From: Acidimicrobiales bacterium
Lineage (GTDB): Bacteria; Actinomycetota; Acidimicrobiia; Acidimicrobiales; Aldehydirespiratoraceae
Direction: 5' to 3'
NCBI GenBank assembly: GCA_029263175.1
Contig: JAJCXZ010000045.1
Coordinates: 34,020 to 98,019, forward strand
Length of the DNA stretch: 64,000 bases
A program made the position numbers and the translations under genes. Shown here one piece after another: positions 17,718-26,975 of this stretch. The first letter of the stretch is position 1. Each line of letters opens with the position of its first letter. Under the pieces are notes generated by a model, which did not search any database, had not been told where the DNA came from, and worked only from the letters and a program-made list of their open reading frames with translations.

Positions 17718-19265
17718 TCAGTCCAGGACGACGCCGAGCTGGGCCAGCGCTACCGCCGGTCGATCCTCCCGAAGGATCTCCTCCGCGGCCGCGAGCTCCG
17801 GCGCGAGATAGCGATCGGGACCGACCCCGTCGACCTCGGTGCGGAGAACCGAGATGGCAGCACCGGTGGACGGGCCCGGTGCCAGCGGGGCACGCAGCTC
17901 TGTCGCTCTGGCGGCGATGACGTACTCGACCGCGAGTATTCGCCGCACGTTGTCGATCACCTTGCGGAGCTTGCGAACCGAGGCCCAGGCCATCGACACA
18001 TGGTCTTCTTGCATGCCCGACGTGGGCAGAGAGTCCACCGACGCAGGAGCAGCAAGGCGCTTGTTCTCCGACGCCATGGCTGCCGCGGTGTAGTGCCCGA
18101 TCATCAAGCCGCTGTCGACGCCTGCCTCGGCGGCGAGGAACGGAGGCAATCCGTGGCTGCGCGTCTTGTCGAGCATTCGGTCCATTCGCCGTTCTGCGAT
18201 CGCACCGACTTCAGCCAGAGCGATGGCGAGGAAGTCACCGGCGAAGCCCAGCGGGGCCCCGTGGAAGTTGCCGCACGACTCCACCCGACCGTCGGCCAGA
18301 ACCATCGGATTGTCGATCGCGGAGGCGAGTTCGAATCCCGCGACGCGGCGCACATGGTCGAGCGTGTCGCGAGCGGCTCCATGGACGGCCGGCGTGCACC
18401 GAACCGAGTAGGCGTCCTGGACTCTCGAATCGTCCGTCTTGTGGCTGGCCACGATCGGCGAGCCGTTCAGCAGCATCCGGAGGTTGGAGGCACTGACTGC
18501 CTGCCCGGGCTGAGGTCGAAGCGCCTGAAGGTCGGCCGCGAACGGACCGTCGGTGGCCAAAAGGCCCTCCACGGTGAGCGCGGTGACCATGTCGGCCTGC
18601 TGGAGCAATCGTTGTGAGTCGTCAATGGCGAGGCAGAGCATGCCAAGGATGGCGTCGGTGCCGTTGGTGACGGCGAGACCTTCCTTTTCGACGAGGGAGA
18701 GCGGTGCGAGGCCTGCAGCCTCGAGTGCTTCCGCGGCGGGGCGCCAGGCATCGGCGTAGAAGACCTTGCCCTCGCCGAGGAGGGCCAGCGCGCCGTGGGC
18801 AAGTGGCGCAAGGTCGCCGCTGGCTCCGAGCGAGCCGTACTCCGGCACCATCGGCGTGATGCCGGCATTGAGCAGGTCGATCATGGCCTGAGCCACGAGG
18901 GGTCGGGCCCCGCTCGCGCCAAGCGCCAACGTGCGGGCGCGCAGAAAAATCATGGAGCGGACGACCTCGTGCTCGACTGGGTCTCCCATGCCCGCGGCGT
19001 GGGAGCGCACAAGCGCAGTCTGGAGGTCGCGGCGCCGCTCGGGCGGAATGGACACGTTGGCAAGCGCTCCGAAGCCCGTGGAGATGCCGTACTTGGGCTC
19101 GCCCTCGGCGAGCCGATCGACGACCGCTCGAGAGCGTGCCATCCGTTCGACGGCGGCCTCCGTCAGCGACACAGACGCGCCATCGCGTGCGACCGCCACG
19201 ACATCGGCGATGGTGACACCCGGTCCATCGAGGTGAACGTGGGGGGATGCGGAAGGGACGCTCAT
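17718..19265 (-). CDS. hutH: Histidine ammonia-lyase
   Basis: A 515-residue histidase converting L-histidine to trans-urocanate and ammonia, the first step of histidine catabolism. YGSLGASGDLAPLAHGAL carries Ala148-Ser149-Gly150, which cyclise to the MIO electrophile, and YGISTGFGAL near residue 59 holds the conserved catalytic tyrosine. FLAAEAGVDSGLMIGHYTAAAMASENK and the QEDHVSM segment are typical HutH. Its ATG overlaps the stop of the IclR regulator (ATGA). hutU, hutF and hutI are on the diverging operon, so the pathway is complete to formiminoglutamate and formylglutamate. Confidence 0.96.
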   Translation of the reverse strand: MSVPSASPHVHLDGPGVTIADVVAVARDGASVSLTEAAVERMARSRAVVDRLAEGEPKYGISTGFGALANVSIPPERRRDLQTALVRSHAAGMGDPVEHEVVRSMIFLRARTLALGASGARPLVAQAMIDLLNAGITPMVPEYGSLGASGDLAPLAHGALALLGEGKVFYADAWRPAAEALEAAGLAPLSLVEKEGLAVTNGTDAILGMLCLAIDDSQRLLQQADMVTALTVEGLLATDGPFAADLQALRPQPGQAVSASNLRMLLNGSPIVASHKTDDSRVQDAYSVRCTPAVHGAARDTLDHVRRVAGFELASAIDNPMVLADGRVESCGNFHGAPLGFAGDFLAIALAEVGAIAERRMDRMLDKTRSHGLPPFLAAEAGVDSGLMIGHYTAAAMASENKRLAAPASVDSLPTSGMQEDHVSMAWASVRKLRKVIDNVRRILAVEYVIAARATELRAPLAPGPSTGAAISVLRTEVDGVGPDRYLAPELAAAEEILREDRPAVALAQLGVVLD

Positions 19266-19954
19266 GAGGCCGCCTCTTCGTTGTTGAGTCCGAGGTCCTG
19301 CGCGATCGCGTGAACCACGCCGACCAGCTCCCGTTCGATCTGTGTTGTCGTCTTCGCCACAAACCGGTGTGACGGGCCGACGACGGAGACGGCGACGCCG
19401 AGCGCACCGGTGCCTGAGATGGCGAGAGACATCGCCGTGATGTCGGCTTCGACGGCGCCTGTTCGAGTGGCGGTGACACCGGCATTTGCAAACGCCTCGC
19501 CGGCCGCGCTTCCTTCAAGCGGCACGTTCTGGCCGACCCATCCCACGTGGCGGATTGCCCGCGAGCTCTCGGCGCACGCGACGTAGGTCGCCACCTTTCC
19601 ATCGAGTACGACGAGGTAGCTCGACTCGCCCGTCGCCAGCGCGAGGGCGTCGAGATGAGGCTGGGCCACGGTGACCAGTCGGCCCAACGGGCCGGCCTCG
19701 TGCAGTGTGGCCGAGATGCGTAGCAAGGTCGGCCCCGCGGAGAAGACGCCCGACCCGTCGCGCTCGAGATACCCGCGAGCTTCGAGGGCGCGAAGATGCC
19801 GCAGAGCCGTAGTCGGTGTGAGGTGGGCCGCTGCTGCGGCCGAGGCGAGGTTGCATCCGCCCGCGTCCAAGACGATCTCCAGGAGATCGAGCACTCGTCC
19901 GATCGACCGTGGCACCGGATCTCCCTGGTCCCCCAACTTCGTCAGTTCTTTCAT
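19262..19954 (-). CDS. IclR-family transcriptional regulator of the hut genes
   Basis: A 230-residue IclR-type regulator: N-terminal winged helix ([17 protein letters not shown], then [22 protein letters not shown]) and a C-terminal effector domain with [20 protein letters not shown]. The ATG at 19954 is preferred because GAGGACAG precedes it closely; an ATG at 19987 would place the start inside a palindrome. It is encoded just upstream of hutH, overlapping it by 4 bp, and diverges from hutU. It is therefore the likely local regulator, responding to urocanate or histidine as HutC does elsewhere, although HutC belongs to another family. Confidence 0.88.
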   Translation of the reverse strand: MKELTKLGDQGDPVPRSIGRVLDLLEIVLDAGGCNLASAAAAAHLTPTTALRHLRALEARGYLERDGSGVFSAGPTLLRISATLHEAGPLGRLVTVAQPHLDALALATGESSYLVVLDGKVATYVACAESSRAIRHVGWVGQNVPLEGSAAGEAFANAGVTATRTGAVEADITAMSLAISGTGALGVAVSVVGPSHRFVAKTTTQIERELVGVVHAIAQDLGLNNEEAAS

Positions 19955-19971
19955 CTGTCCTCGAGGCGAGG

Positions 19972-20029
19972 TGTCATCTAGTGACATCTCTTGTTGCGTG
20001 TTGACAACGTACGGGACGGATGCACACAC
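19972..20029. promoter_or_regulatory. Divergent iclR/hutU control region: two palindromes and a hutU promoter
   Basis: Between the divergent genes lie a perfect inverted repeat TGTCA-N5-TGACA (19972-19986) and a palindrome GTTGACAAC (20000-20008). The latter contains a consensus -35 box TTGACA (20001-20006). Seventeen bases on is CACACT (20024-20029), a weak -10; a start about 7 bases later coincides with the hutU ATG at 20037, so the transcript could be leaderless. The palindromes are candidate IclR operators; one overlaps the -35. Confidence 0.5.
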
Positions 20030-20036
20030 TGCAAGC

Positions 20037-21713
20037 ATGAGCACTCTCGATGTTGGAACACCGGAGGTCGGGGTCTCGGCGCCTCGCGGCACGGACCTGA
20101 ACTGCGTCTCATGGCCCCAAGAAGCGGCCTACCGGATGCTGCAGAACAACCTCGATCCCGAGGTCGCGGAGAACCCGGATCAGCTTGTGGTCTACGGCGG
20201 CACCGGCCGCGCGGCGCGTTCATGGGATGCCTATCGAGCCATGCTCTCCACGCTCAGGACGCTCCAGAACGACGAGACGATGCTCGTCCAGTCGGGCAAG
20301 CCCGTCGGCGTGCTGCGCACCCACGAGTGGGCCCCTCGAGTGCTCATCGCCAACTCGAATCTGGTCCCCGATTGGGCCAACTGGGACGAATTCCGGCGCC
20401 TCGAGCATCAGGGTCTCACGATGTACGGCCAGATGACCGCCGGTTCATGGATCTACATCGGCACGCAGGGAATCCTGCAGGGCACCTACGAGTGTTTCGC
20501 GGAGATCGGGCGCAAGCGTTTCGGCGGGACACTGGCCGGCACCCTGACGATCACGGCCGGTGCGGGTGGTATGGGTGGCGCCCAGCCCCTGGCCGTCACC
20601 ATGAACGATGGCGTCGCGCTCGTGATCGATGTCGACCAGCACATGCTCCAACGCCGTGTCGATCACCGCTACCTCGATGAGATCGCGCCGGACTACGCCT
20701 CTGCCATTGCCCGGGTCACCGAGGCGAAACGGCTCCGCAAGCCGCTCTCGGTGGGGCTGCTCGGCAACGCAGCCGATCTGGTCCCCCGACTTCTCGCCGA
20801 CGGCATCGAAGCTGACATCGTCACCGACCAGACAAGCGCCCACGACCCGCTCAGCTACATGCCGAACGACATTTCGGCCGAAGCCGCGGCCGAGCTGAAG
20901 GACAGCGATCCCCAGGAGTTCACCAGGCGTGCCCGCGGAGCAATGGCGGCGCACTGCCAAGCCATGGTCGGCTTCATGGATGCCGGTGCCGAAGTCTTCG
21001 ACTACGGCAACAGCCTGCGCGCCGAGGCGAGACTTGGCGGCTACGACCGCGCGTTCGACTATCCCGGATTCCTACCTGCCTACATCAGGCCGCTCTTCTG
21101 CGAAGGGCTCGGGCCGTTCCGCTGGGTGGCGCTCTCGGGGGATCCTGCCGACATCGCCGCCACCGACCGCGCCGTGCTCGAGGAGTTCCCCGAGAACGAG
21201 GGCCTCGCCCGCTGGATCCGGCTCGCCGGTGAGCGAGTGGCATTCCAGGGACTCCCCGCCCGCATCTGCTGGCTCGGCTACGGCGAACGTCATCGTCTGG
21301 GGCTCCGGTTCAACGAGATGGTCAGGTCCGGCGAGCTGAAGGCACCGGTCGTGATCGGCCGCGATCATCTCGACTCGGGGTCGGTTGCGTCGCCCTACCG
21401 GGAGACGGAGGACATGCTCGATGGCTCGGACGCGATAGCCGATTGGCCGCTCCTCAACGGGTTGGTCAACACCTGCTCGGGCGCAACCTGGGTCAGCATC
21501 CACCACGGCGGCGGCGTCGGAATCGGCCGTTCGATCCACGCCGGCCAGGTCAGCGTCGCCGACGGCACCGACCTCGCCGCCCAGAAGCTCGAACGGGTGC
21601 TCACCAACGATCCCGCCATGGGCGTCATCCGCCATGTCGATGCCGGTTATGAACGGGCCCGCGATGTGGCCGAGGAACGAGGTGTTCGGGTGCCGATGGC
21701 CCCAGAATCATGA
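20037..21713 (+). CDS. hutU: Urocanate hydratase
   Basis: A 558-residue urocanase that hydrates urocanate to 4-imidazolone-5-propionate using tightly bound NAD. The length and the segments [37 protein letters not shown] (NAD binding) and [18 protein letters not shown] are diagnostic. The start at 20037 ([11 protein letters not shown]) is chosen because it follows directly on the candidate promoter; longer in-frame starts would run into iclR. It is the first gene of a five-gene unit with 4-bp overlaps or gaps of 3 bp or less. Confidence 0.96.
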   Translation: MSTLDVGTPEVGVSAPRGTDLNCVSWPQEAAYRMLQNNLDPEVAENPDQLVVYGGTGRAARSWDAYRAMLSTLRTLQNDETMLVQSGKPVGVLRTHEWAPRVLIANSNLVPDWANWDEFRRLEHQGLTMYGQMTAGSWIYIGTQGILQGTYECFAEIGRKRFGGTLAGTLTITAGAGGMGGAQPLAVTMNDGVALVIDVDQHMLQRRVDHRYLDEIAPDYASAIARVTEAKRLRKPLSVGLLGNAADLVPRLLADGIEADIVTDQTSAHDPLSYMPNDISAEAAAELKDSDPQEFTRRARGAMAAHCQAMVGFMDAGAEVFDYGNSLRAEARLGGYDRAFDYPGFLPAYIRPLFCEGLGPFRWVALSGDPADIAATDRAVLEEFPENEGLARWIRLAGERVAFQGLPARICWLGYGERHRLGLRFNEMVRSGELKAPVVIGRDHLDSGSVASPYRETEDMLDGSDAIADWPLLNGLVNTCSGATWVSIHHGGGVGIGRSIHAGQVSVADGTDLAAQKLERVLTNDPAMGVIRHVDAGYERARDVAEERGVRVPMAPES

Positions 21714-22279
21714 CCGTTCGCCCGATTCTCTCGATCGGCCATCCCGTGCTGCGAGAAGTCGCCGCCGAGGTAGTCGTTGAGGACATTCCCGGTGGCGAGG
21801 TTCAGAGCCTGGTCGACGATCTGATCGAGACCATGCGTGAGGCAGGTGGGGCCGGTCTGGCAGCAAACCAGATCGGCGTACCCCGGCGGATCGTCGTGAT
21901 GGAGGTCGGCGAGAACCCTCGATACCCCTACAAGCCACGGTTGCCGCTGACGGTGGCGATCAACCCGATCATCACGCCACTCGACGAGGAGACGGTCGTG
22001 ATCAACGAGGGTTGTCTCTCGCTGCCGTTGCGTGGCGATGTCCGCCGCAACGTCAACATCCGAGTCGACTACGTCGATCGTGACGGCCTCGCGCACAGCG
22101 AAACGAAGCGGGGCCTCACGGCTGGGACCTGGCAGCATGAGGTCGATCACCTCGACGGTGTCCTGATCACCGACCGAGCCGCTCCCCAGTCGCTCTCCAC
22201 CTGGACCGAGTTCGAAGCTCACCATCGAGATGCCTTCATCGAACGGATCACGGCATTCGTCGCCCGAGTCGGTTCGTGA
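21710..22279 (+). CDS. Peptide-deformylase homologue inside the hut operon
   Basis: A 189-residue metalloenzyme with all three peptide-deformylase motifs: [11 protein letters not shown] (46-56), EGCLSLP (100-106, metal ligand Cys102) and QHEVDH (142-147, His143, Glu144, His147). Overlaps of 4 bp with hutU (ATGA) and with hutF (GTGA) embed it in the histidine operon. The HutF route makes N-formyl-L-glutamate, which needs a deformylase, normally HutG. No HutG-like gene is present here. I infer that this paralogue may hydrolyse N-formylglutamate to glutamate and formate. The alternative is a housekeeping deformylase that has been captured by the operon. Confidence 0.93.
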   Translation: MTVRPILSIGHPVLREVAAEVVVEDIPGGEVQSLVDDLIETMREAGGAGLAANQIGVPRRIVVMEVGENPRYPYKPRLPLTVAINPIITPLDEETVVINEGCLSLPLRGDVRRNVNIRVDYVDRDGLAHSETKRGLTAGTWQHEVDHLDGVLITDRAAPQSLSTWTEFEAHHRDAFIERITAFVARVGS

Positions 22280-23616
22280 CTCGCTACCACTGTGAGCATG
22301 CGCTGATCGGCAGCGGTGTCGAGCACGACGTCGAGGTAATGGTCCATCAGGGTCGTATCTCGACCATCACCACCGACGCGGCGCCAGCCGCCGATGCCAA
22401 ACGATTGAAGGGCTTCACCATTCCGGGCATGGCCAACGCGCACAGCCACGCATTCCACCGTGCGCTTCGATCGCGGACCCAGGCCAACCGAGGCACCTTC
22501 TGGACGTGGCGCGAGCTCATGTATCGCGCCGCGGAGCGGCTCACGCCCGAGAACTACCATCGGCTCGCCCGAGCGACCTTCGGCGAGATGGCGATGGCGG
22601 GGATCACTGCCGTCGGCGAGTTTCACTACGTGCATCACCAGCCTGACGGGACGGGCTACGACGATCCCAATGCCATGGGCACCGCGCTCCTCGCCGCGGC
22701 AGCCGAAGCAGGTATACGGATCACCTTGCTGGACACGCTCTACCTCCACGGCGGCCTCGATGCCAACGGCTACAACGACCCCACGGGAGCACAGAGCCGC
22801 TACACCGACGGTGCTGCCGATGCGTGGGTTGATCGAATTGATGGCCTTGACCCGGCTCCGGGTCAACTCATCGGAGCGGCTGTGCATTCGGTTCGAGCTG
22901 TGGATCCGGATTCGCTTGCGGTTGTTGCCGGCTGGACCGATGCCACCGGCGCGCCGATCCATGCCCATGTCTCCGAGCAGGTCGCCGAGAACGACCAATG
23001 CGTTGCCCACCACGGCTGCTCCCCTATCGAGCTCCTCCATTCCCGCGGACTGCTCCGGTCGAGTTTCAGTGCCGTACATGCGACTCACCTCAGCGCCATC
23101 GACGTTCGTCTCCTGCACGAGTCAGGGTCGACGGTGTGTATGTGCCCGACCACCGAGCGCGACCTCGGCGACGGCGTCGGGCCCACCCGAGCGTTCGCGA
23201 ACGCGGAGATCCCCATCACTCTCGGCTCTGATTCCCACGCGGTGATCGACCACTTCGAAGAGGCGCGAGCCGTGGAACTCGACGAGCGTCTCGTGAGTAG
23301 AGAACGCGGGATCCATTCCTCCGCCGCCCTCATGCAGATGGCCACCACAGCGGGTCATCGAAGCCTCGGTTGGCGCGACGCCGGCACGATCGCGGTTGGC
23401 GGACGGGCTGATCTCGTGACGGTCGCGCTCGACAGCATTCGCACCGCAGGTGCAGATCCGAGCGACCCGCTGTCCACGGCCATTTTCTCTGCTGGCGCCG
23501 CTGATGTTCGATCGGTGGTGGTCGACGGGCGGATGATCGTCGACGATCATCAGCATCTGACACTCGATGTCGCCAGGGAACTCGACACCGCAATCACCGA
23601 CCTCATGGAGGGCTGA
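22276..23616 (+). CDS. hutF: Formimidoylglutamate deiminase
   Basis: A 446-residue amidohydrolase-superfamily deiminase that turns N-formimidoyl-L-glutamate into N-formyl-L-glutamate and ammonia. The metal-binding HxH is in GMANAHSHAFHRALRS, and FWTWRELMY is strongly characteristic of HutF. Later metal-site residues are in HAHVSEQ and LGSDSHAVID. A GTG start overlaps the deformylase stop. Its presence defines the five-step histidine pathway that ends with formate release, rather than the HutG/arginase-like formiminoglutamase route. Confidence 0.95.
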   Translation: MTRYHCEHALIGSGVEHDVEVMVHQGRISTITTDAAPAADAKRLKGFTIPGMANAHSHAFHRALRSRTQANRGTFWTWRELMYRAAERLTPENYHRLARATFGEMAMAGITAVGEFHYVHHQPDGTGYDDPNAMGTALLAAAAEAGIRITLLDTLYLHGGLDANGYNDPTGAQSRYTDGAADAWVDRIDGLDPAPGQLIGAAVHSVRAVDPDSLAVVAGWTDATGAPIHAHVSEQVAENDQCVAHHGCSPIELLHSRGLLRSSFSAVHATHLSAIDVRLLHESGSTVCMCPTTERDLGDGVGPTRAFANAEIPITLGSDSHAVIDHFEEARAVELDERLVSRERGIHSSAALMQMATTAGHRSLGWRDAGTIAVGGRADLVTVALDSIRTAGADPSDPLSTAIFSAGAADVRSVVVDGRMIVDDHQHLTLDVARELDTAITDLMEG

Positions 23617-23619
23617 CCC

Positions 23620-24792
23620 ATGGCACTCGCTCACTCGCTTGTCGTCGACAACATCGGTTCGCTGATCACCAACGATCCGACCGTCGGCGAAGGTCCGCTC
23701 GGAATCCTCAGGAACGCTGCGGTGGTGATCACCGACGGCGATGTCGAGTTCGTGGGCCCGGCAGGTGCGACGGCCGACGAACGTATCGACGCCGAAGGCG
23801 CGTGCGTGCTCCCCGGGTTCGTCGACTCCCACACCCATCTCGTCTTTGCCGGCGACCGGGCCGAGGAGTTCACCGCACGGATGGCCGGCCAGCCCTATGA
23901 CGGCGGAGGCATCCGGGTCACCACCGACGCCACCCGGGCAACCGACACCAGCGAACTCGACCGCCTCGTGCGCCTCCGCCTACACGAGGCTCATTGGGCC
24001 GGCACAACCACGATCGAGATCAAGTCCGGCTACGGACTCAACGTGGCCGATGAGGCTCGGTCCCTCGAGATCGCGAAGCGCCACACCACCGAGACGACCT
24101 TCCTTGGCGCTCATCTGTTGCCCAGTGAGTATGAAGGCCGCGCCGACGACTACATCGATCTCGTCTGCACCGAGATGCTCGACGCATCTCGTCCTCACGC
24201 AAAGTGGATCGACGCGTTCTGCGAAACCGGCGCGTTCGATGAAGAGCAATGCCGAGCGGTGCTCGAAGCGGGAGAGGCGGCGGGGCTCGGTATGCGACTG
24301 CACGGCAACCAGCTCGGCACTGGGCCGGGCGTGCAGCTCGCCGTCGAGTGCGGCTGTGCATCCGTCGATCACTGCACACATCTCACTGATGGCGACGTCG
24401 ATGCGCTCGCGGGCAGCGACACCGTCGCGACGTTCCTACCCGCGGCCGACTTCTCGACTCGCCAGCCCTACCCCGATGCCCGACGGGTGATCGACGCGGG
24501 TGCCACCGTCGCCATCGCGTCGAACTGCAACCCCGGCTCGTCGTACACGACGTCGATGTCGTTCTGCATCGCCATCGCGGTCCGGGAGATGAGAATGACG
24601 ATCGATGAGGCGATACAGGCGGTCACCACGGGGGGAGCAGCTGCACTGCAACGTGACGATGTGGGTCACCTCTCCCCCGGTGCGGCCGGCCATCTCGTGA
24701 TTCTCGATGCGCCTTCGCATCACCACCTTGCGTACCGTCCGGGGGTACCGCTCATTCGCCACACGATCGGTCCGCTGGGTTCGGAGTCCTGA
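23620..24792 (+). CDS. hutI: Imidazolonepropionase
   Basis: A 390-residue amidohydrolase that opens 4-imidazolone-5-propionate to N-formimidoyl-L-glutamate. [19 protein letters not shown] holds the first metal histidines; [15 protein letters not shown] and the [13 protein letters not shown] segment follow in the order expected for HutI. It lies 3 bp after hutF and 2 bp before the oxygenase gene, in the same transcription unit as hutU. Cytoplasmic. The function is unambiguous given its neighbours. Confidence 0.96.
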   Translation: MALAHSLVVDNIGSLITNDPTVGEGPLGILRNAAVVITDGDVEFVGPAGATADERIDAEGACVLPGFVDSHTHLVFAGDRAEEFTARMAGQPYDGGGIRVTTDATRATDTSELDRLVRLRLHEAHWAGTTTIEIKSGYGLNVADEARSLEIAKRHTTETTFLGAHLLPSEYEGRADDYIDLVCTEMLDASRPHAKWIDAFCETGAFDEEQCRAVLEAGEAAGLGMRLHGNQLGTGPGVQLAVECGCASVDHCTHLTDGDVDALAGSDTVATFLPAADFSTRQPYPDARRVIDAGATVAIASNCNPGSSYTTSMSFCIAIAVREMRMTIDEAIQAVTTGGAAALQRDDVGHLSPGAAGHLVILDAPSHHHLAYRPGVPLIRHTIGPLGSES

Positions 24793-24794
24793 CC

Positions 24795-25571
24795 ATGACC
24801 ACAGCCCATATCGACTCGGGCACTCACCCGATCGATGATCCTGACTACGCGGCCGAATGCAAGGATGAACTCGACGCGGCAGGAGCGTTGGTGCTCCCCG
24901 GATTCTTCACTGAAGAGGCGGTCAAGGCGGTGGTCCGCGAATCCGCTCATCGCGAGGCGGAGGCGTTCTACGCCGACTCGACACACAACGTCTATCTCAC
25001 CCCGAGCGATGATTCGCTCACTGGAGATCACGCATTCAACCGACAGGTGGCGAGCAGCAAGGGCCTGCTGGCCGACGACCAGGTGCCGGCGGACTCGCCG
25101 CTGCGCGACGTCTACGACGACACCACGTTCCGGAGCTTTCTCTGCGATGTTCTGGGCATCGAGGCGATCTACCCGTACGCCGACAACCTCTCATCGATCA
25201 ACGTGCATTTCGCCGCGGCCGGGCGCGAGTTGGGGTGGCACTTCGACAACTCGTCGTTCGCTGTCACCATGCTCCTCCAGGCCCCCGAAGCCGGTGGCGA
25301 ATTCGAGTACGTGGCCGGCGTGCGCGATTCCGACGGAGGCGACGAGGGGTACGAGCGAGTCGTTTCGATCCTTGAGGAGGTCGAGCCGGTCGAGGTCCTC
25401 GAGTTCGAACCCGGCGCGCTCGTGTTGTTCCGCGGACGCGATGCGATCCATCGGGTGACTCCTACTCGGGGGGACACGACGCGAATGCTCGTGGTCTTCG
25501 CGTTCAACGATGCGCCCGGTGTTGCGCTCTCGGAATCGGCGCTCGAGACGTTCTACGGCCGCATCAGCTGA
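24795..25571 (+). CDS. Fe(II)/2-oxoglutarate-dependent oxygenase at the end of the hut operon
   Basis: A 258-residue cupin-fold oxygenase. The facial triad is visible: His and Asp in LGWHFDNSSFAV, the second His in DAIHRVTPTR, with the following Arg in TTRMLVVFA for 2-oxoglutarate. The layout resembles the free-amino-acid halogenase/hydroxylase group that includes BesD, but here the aspartate is kept, so hydroxylation rather than halogenation is expected. It begins 2 bp after hutI, so it is probably co-expressed with histidine breakdown. Histidine, urocanate or glutamate derivatives are possible substrates; that is inference. A DUF202 gene converges with an 8-bp overlap. Confidence 0.85.
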   Translation: MTTAHIDSGTHPIDDPDYAAECKDELDAAGALVLPGFFTEEAVKAVVRESAHREAEAFYADSTHNVYLTPSDDSLTGDHAFNRQVASSKGLLADDQVPADSPLRDVYDDTTFRSFLCDVLGIEAIYPYADNLSSINVHFAAAGRELGWHFDNSSFAVTMLLQAPEAGGEFEYVAGVRDSDGGDEGYERVVSILEEVEPVEVLEFEPGALVLFRGRDAIHRVTPTRGDTTRMLVVFAFNDAPGVALSESALETFYGRIS

Positions 25572-25890
25572 AGGAAAGCGCCACGGCCACGATCAGGGCC
25601 ACCGCACAGAAGAGCACCGTCAGCGCCCCGATCAGGCGGGTGAGCTCCACCTGCGGAACAGCCGGGGCCGGAGTCGCCGGACTGTGCAACTCATCGTCGT
25701 GTCGTCCCGCCCAGAAGAGCAGCAGGCCACCAGCCACGGTTTCTGCGATTCCGAACACGCCGACGGAGAAGTGGACCTCTGCGGCGCCGTAGCGAGCAAG
25801 CACAACGCCCGCCACCATCATGGAGACCGCCGTGCGCTCCCATGCCAGCGCCGTTCGTTCGTGCTGAAGCCCTCCACCGATGCTGTTCAT
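25564..25890 (-). CDS. DUF202 small membrane protein
   Basis: A 108-residue membrane protein with three predicted hydrophobic segments and the DUF202 N-terminal signature HERTALAWERTAVSMMVAG. The start at 25890 (MNSIGGGLQHERTALAWER) is used because the longer frame adds only low-complexity arginine-rich sequence. It is the second of two adjacent DUF202 genes on the minus strand. Proteins of this family are small bacterial inner-membrane proteins without a settled function. The tail overlaps the oxygenase gene on the other strand by 8 bp. Confidence 0.85.
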   Translation of the reverse strand: MNSIGGGLQHERTALAWERTAVSMMVAGVVLARYGAAEVHFSVGVFGIAETVAGGLLLFWAGRHDDELHSPATPAPAVPQVELTRLIGALTVLFCAVALIVAVALSFS

Positions 25891-25927
25891 CGGCCGGGGT
25901 CCGGCTTCGCCTGCGCCAGGGCCCACG

Positions 25928-26287
25928 TCAGATGGTCTCGACCACAAAGAGCACCGCCGCGACAACACCGACGACAGCGGTGCCGGCCGCCATGAATTGG
26001 GGCAGCCGGGACGGAGGCAGCGGTTCGCCGAGGCGCATGGCCGCCTCATTCAGGGCCCAGCGACGGTATGCCGTTGCCGCGGTGGCAATACTCAGCGCCA
26101 GCAACAAGATGCCCAGAACATGCGAGCCGAAGAAGTCGGGAATGAGACTGACCGCGCCAAGACCACCCGCTGCGAGCGCCAGCGAAGTGCGGACCCACGC
26201 CAGAAATGTGCGTTCGTTGGCGAGCGTGAAGCGATAGTCGGGCTCCTGGCCGACACGTCGCGGATCTGGTGGAAGAAGACGACTCAC
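25928..26287 (-). CDS. DUF202 (YidH-like) membrane protein
   Basis: A membrane protein of about 119 residues with the YidH/DUF202 signature FTLANERTFLAWVRTSLALAAGG followed by two more hydrophobic segments. The GTG at 26287 (MSRLLPPDPRRVG) is a better start than one 13 codons upstream, but neither has a clear ribosome-binding site. It is paired with a second DUF202 gene 37 bp downstream, a common arrangement in actinobacteria. It diverges from the flavin-binding protein gene at 26349. Function is unknown. Confidence 0.82.
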   Translation of the reverse strand: MSRLLPPDPRRVGQEPDYRFTLANERTFLAWVRTSLALAAGGLGAVSLIPDFFGSHVLGILLLALSIATAATAYRRWALNEAAMRLGEPLPPSRLPQFMAAGTAVVGVVAAVLFVVETI

Positions 26288-26348
26288 GGCACCGACGGTA
26301 GCGGTCGATACCGTGCCGCGGATCACAACGGCCGTCTATCGTCGTGGC

Positions 26349-26888
26349 ATGGATCGTCTCACCCCCAAGCAGATCGAATTCGTCCGGGCTCAACCCATGT
26401 TCTTCGTGGCAACGGCAGGAGCTGCCGGCCGAGTCAATGTCTCGCCGAAGGGCATGGACTCCCTCCGCGTTCTCGACCCGCATCGGGTGGCATGGCTGAA
26501 CCTGACCGGCAGCGGGAACGAGTCGGCTGCGCATGTCGCCGAGAACGGGCGAATGACCTTGATGTTCATGTCCATCGGGGAACAGGCCCTCATCCTGCGC
26601 ATCTACGGCACGGCTCGGGCGGTTCACGCCCGTGACGACGATTGGGACGAATTGATCACACTGTTCCCGCCCATGGCCGGGTCGCGGCAGGTCTTCGAGC
26701 TCGCGATCGACGAGGTGACGTCGTCCTGTGGCAGCGGGGTGCCGGTGATGACGGTTGAGGCCGATCGAGGCTCCATCGACCTCGAACCATTCTGGGCTGC
26801 CAAGACCAAGGAAGAACTCGACGACTACTGGAGGCTCAAGAACACCACCAGCATCGACGGCTATCCGACGAGGCTCTTGGCTGACTAG
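26349..26888 (+). CDS. Pyridoxamine 5'-phosphate oxidase-like flavin-binding protein
   Basis: A 179-residue split-barrel flavin-binding protein of the PNPOx-like superfamily. FFVATAGAAGRVNVSPKGMDSLRVLD and VAWLNLTGSGNESAAHVAENGRMTLMF are typical of the actinobacterial and proteobacterial group annotated as pyridoxamine 5'-phosphate oxidase family. True PNP-oxidase substrate residues are not evident, so an FMN- or F420-dependent reductase role is as likely. The ATG at 26349 is preferred over one twelve codons earlier. It stands alone upstream of the selenoprotein B-like operon (87-bp gap). Confidence 0.82.
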   Translation: MDRLTPKQIEFVRAQPMFFVATAGAAGRVNVSPKGMDSLRVLDPHRVAWLNLTGSGNESAAHVAENGRMTLMFMSIGEQALILRIYGTARAVHARDDDWDELITLFPPMAGSRQVFELAIDEVTSSCGSGVPVMTVEADRGSIDLEPFWAAKTKEELDDYWRLKNTTSIDGYPTRLLAD

Positions 26889-26975
26889 GAGGCGGGTCCG
26901 ACACCGACTGAGATTGCGGCACCTCAGGCTCCGCCGTCTACGTTTGATGGACCGACACGCAAAGGGGACCCCAAA

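Noticed and set aside
18909..18917. Second Ala-Ser-Gly in HutH (residues 117-119)
   Set aside because: The MIO triad is residues 148-150 in the conserved GSLGASGDLAP context; the earlier one is coincidence.
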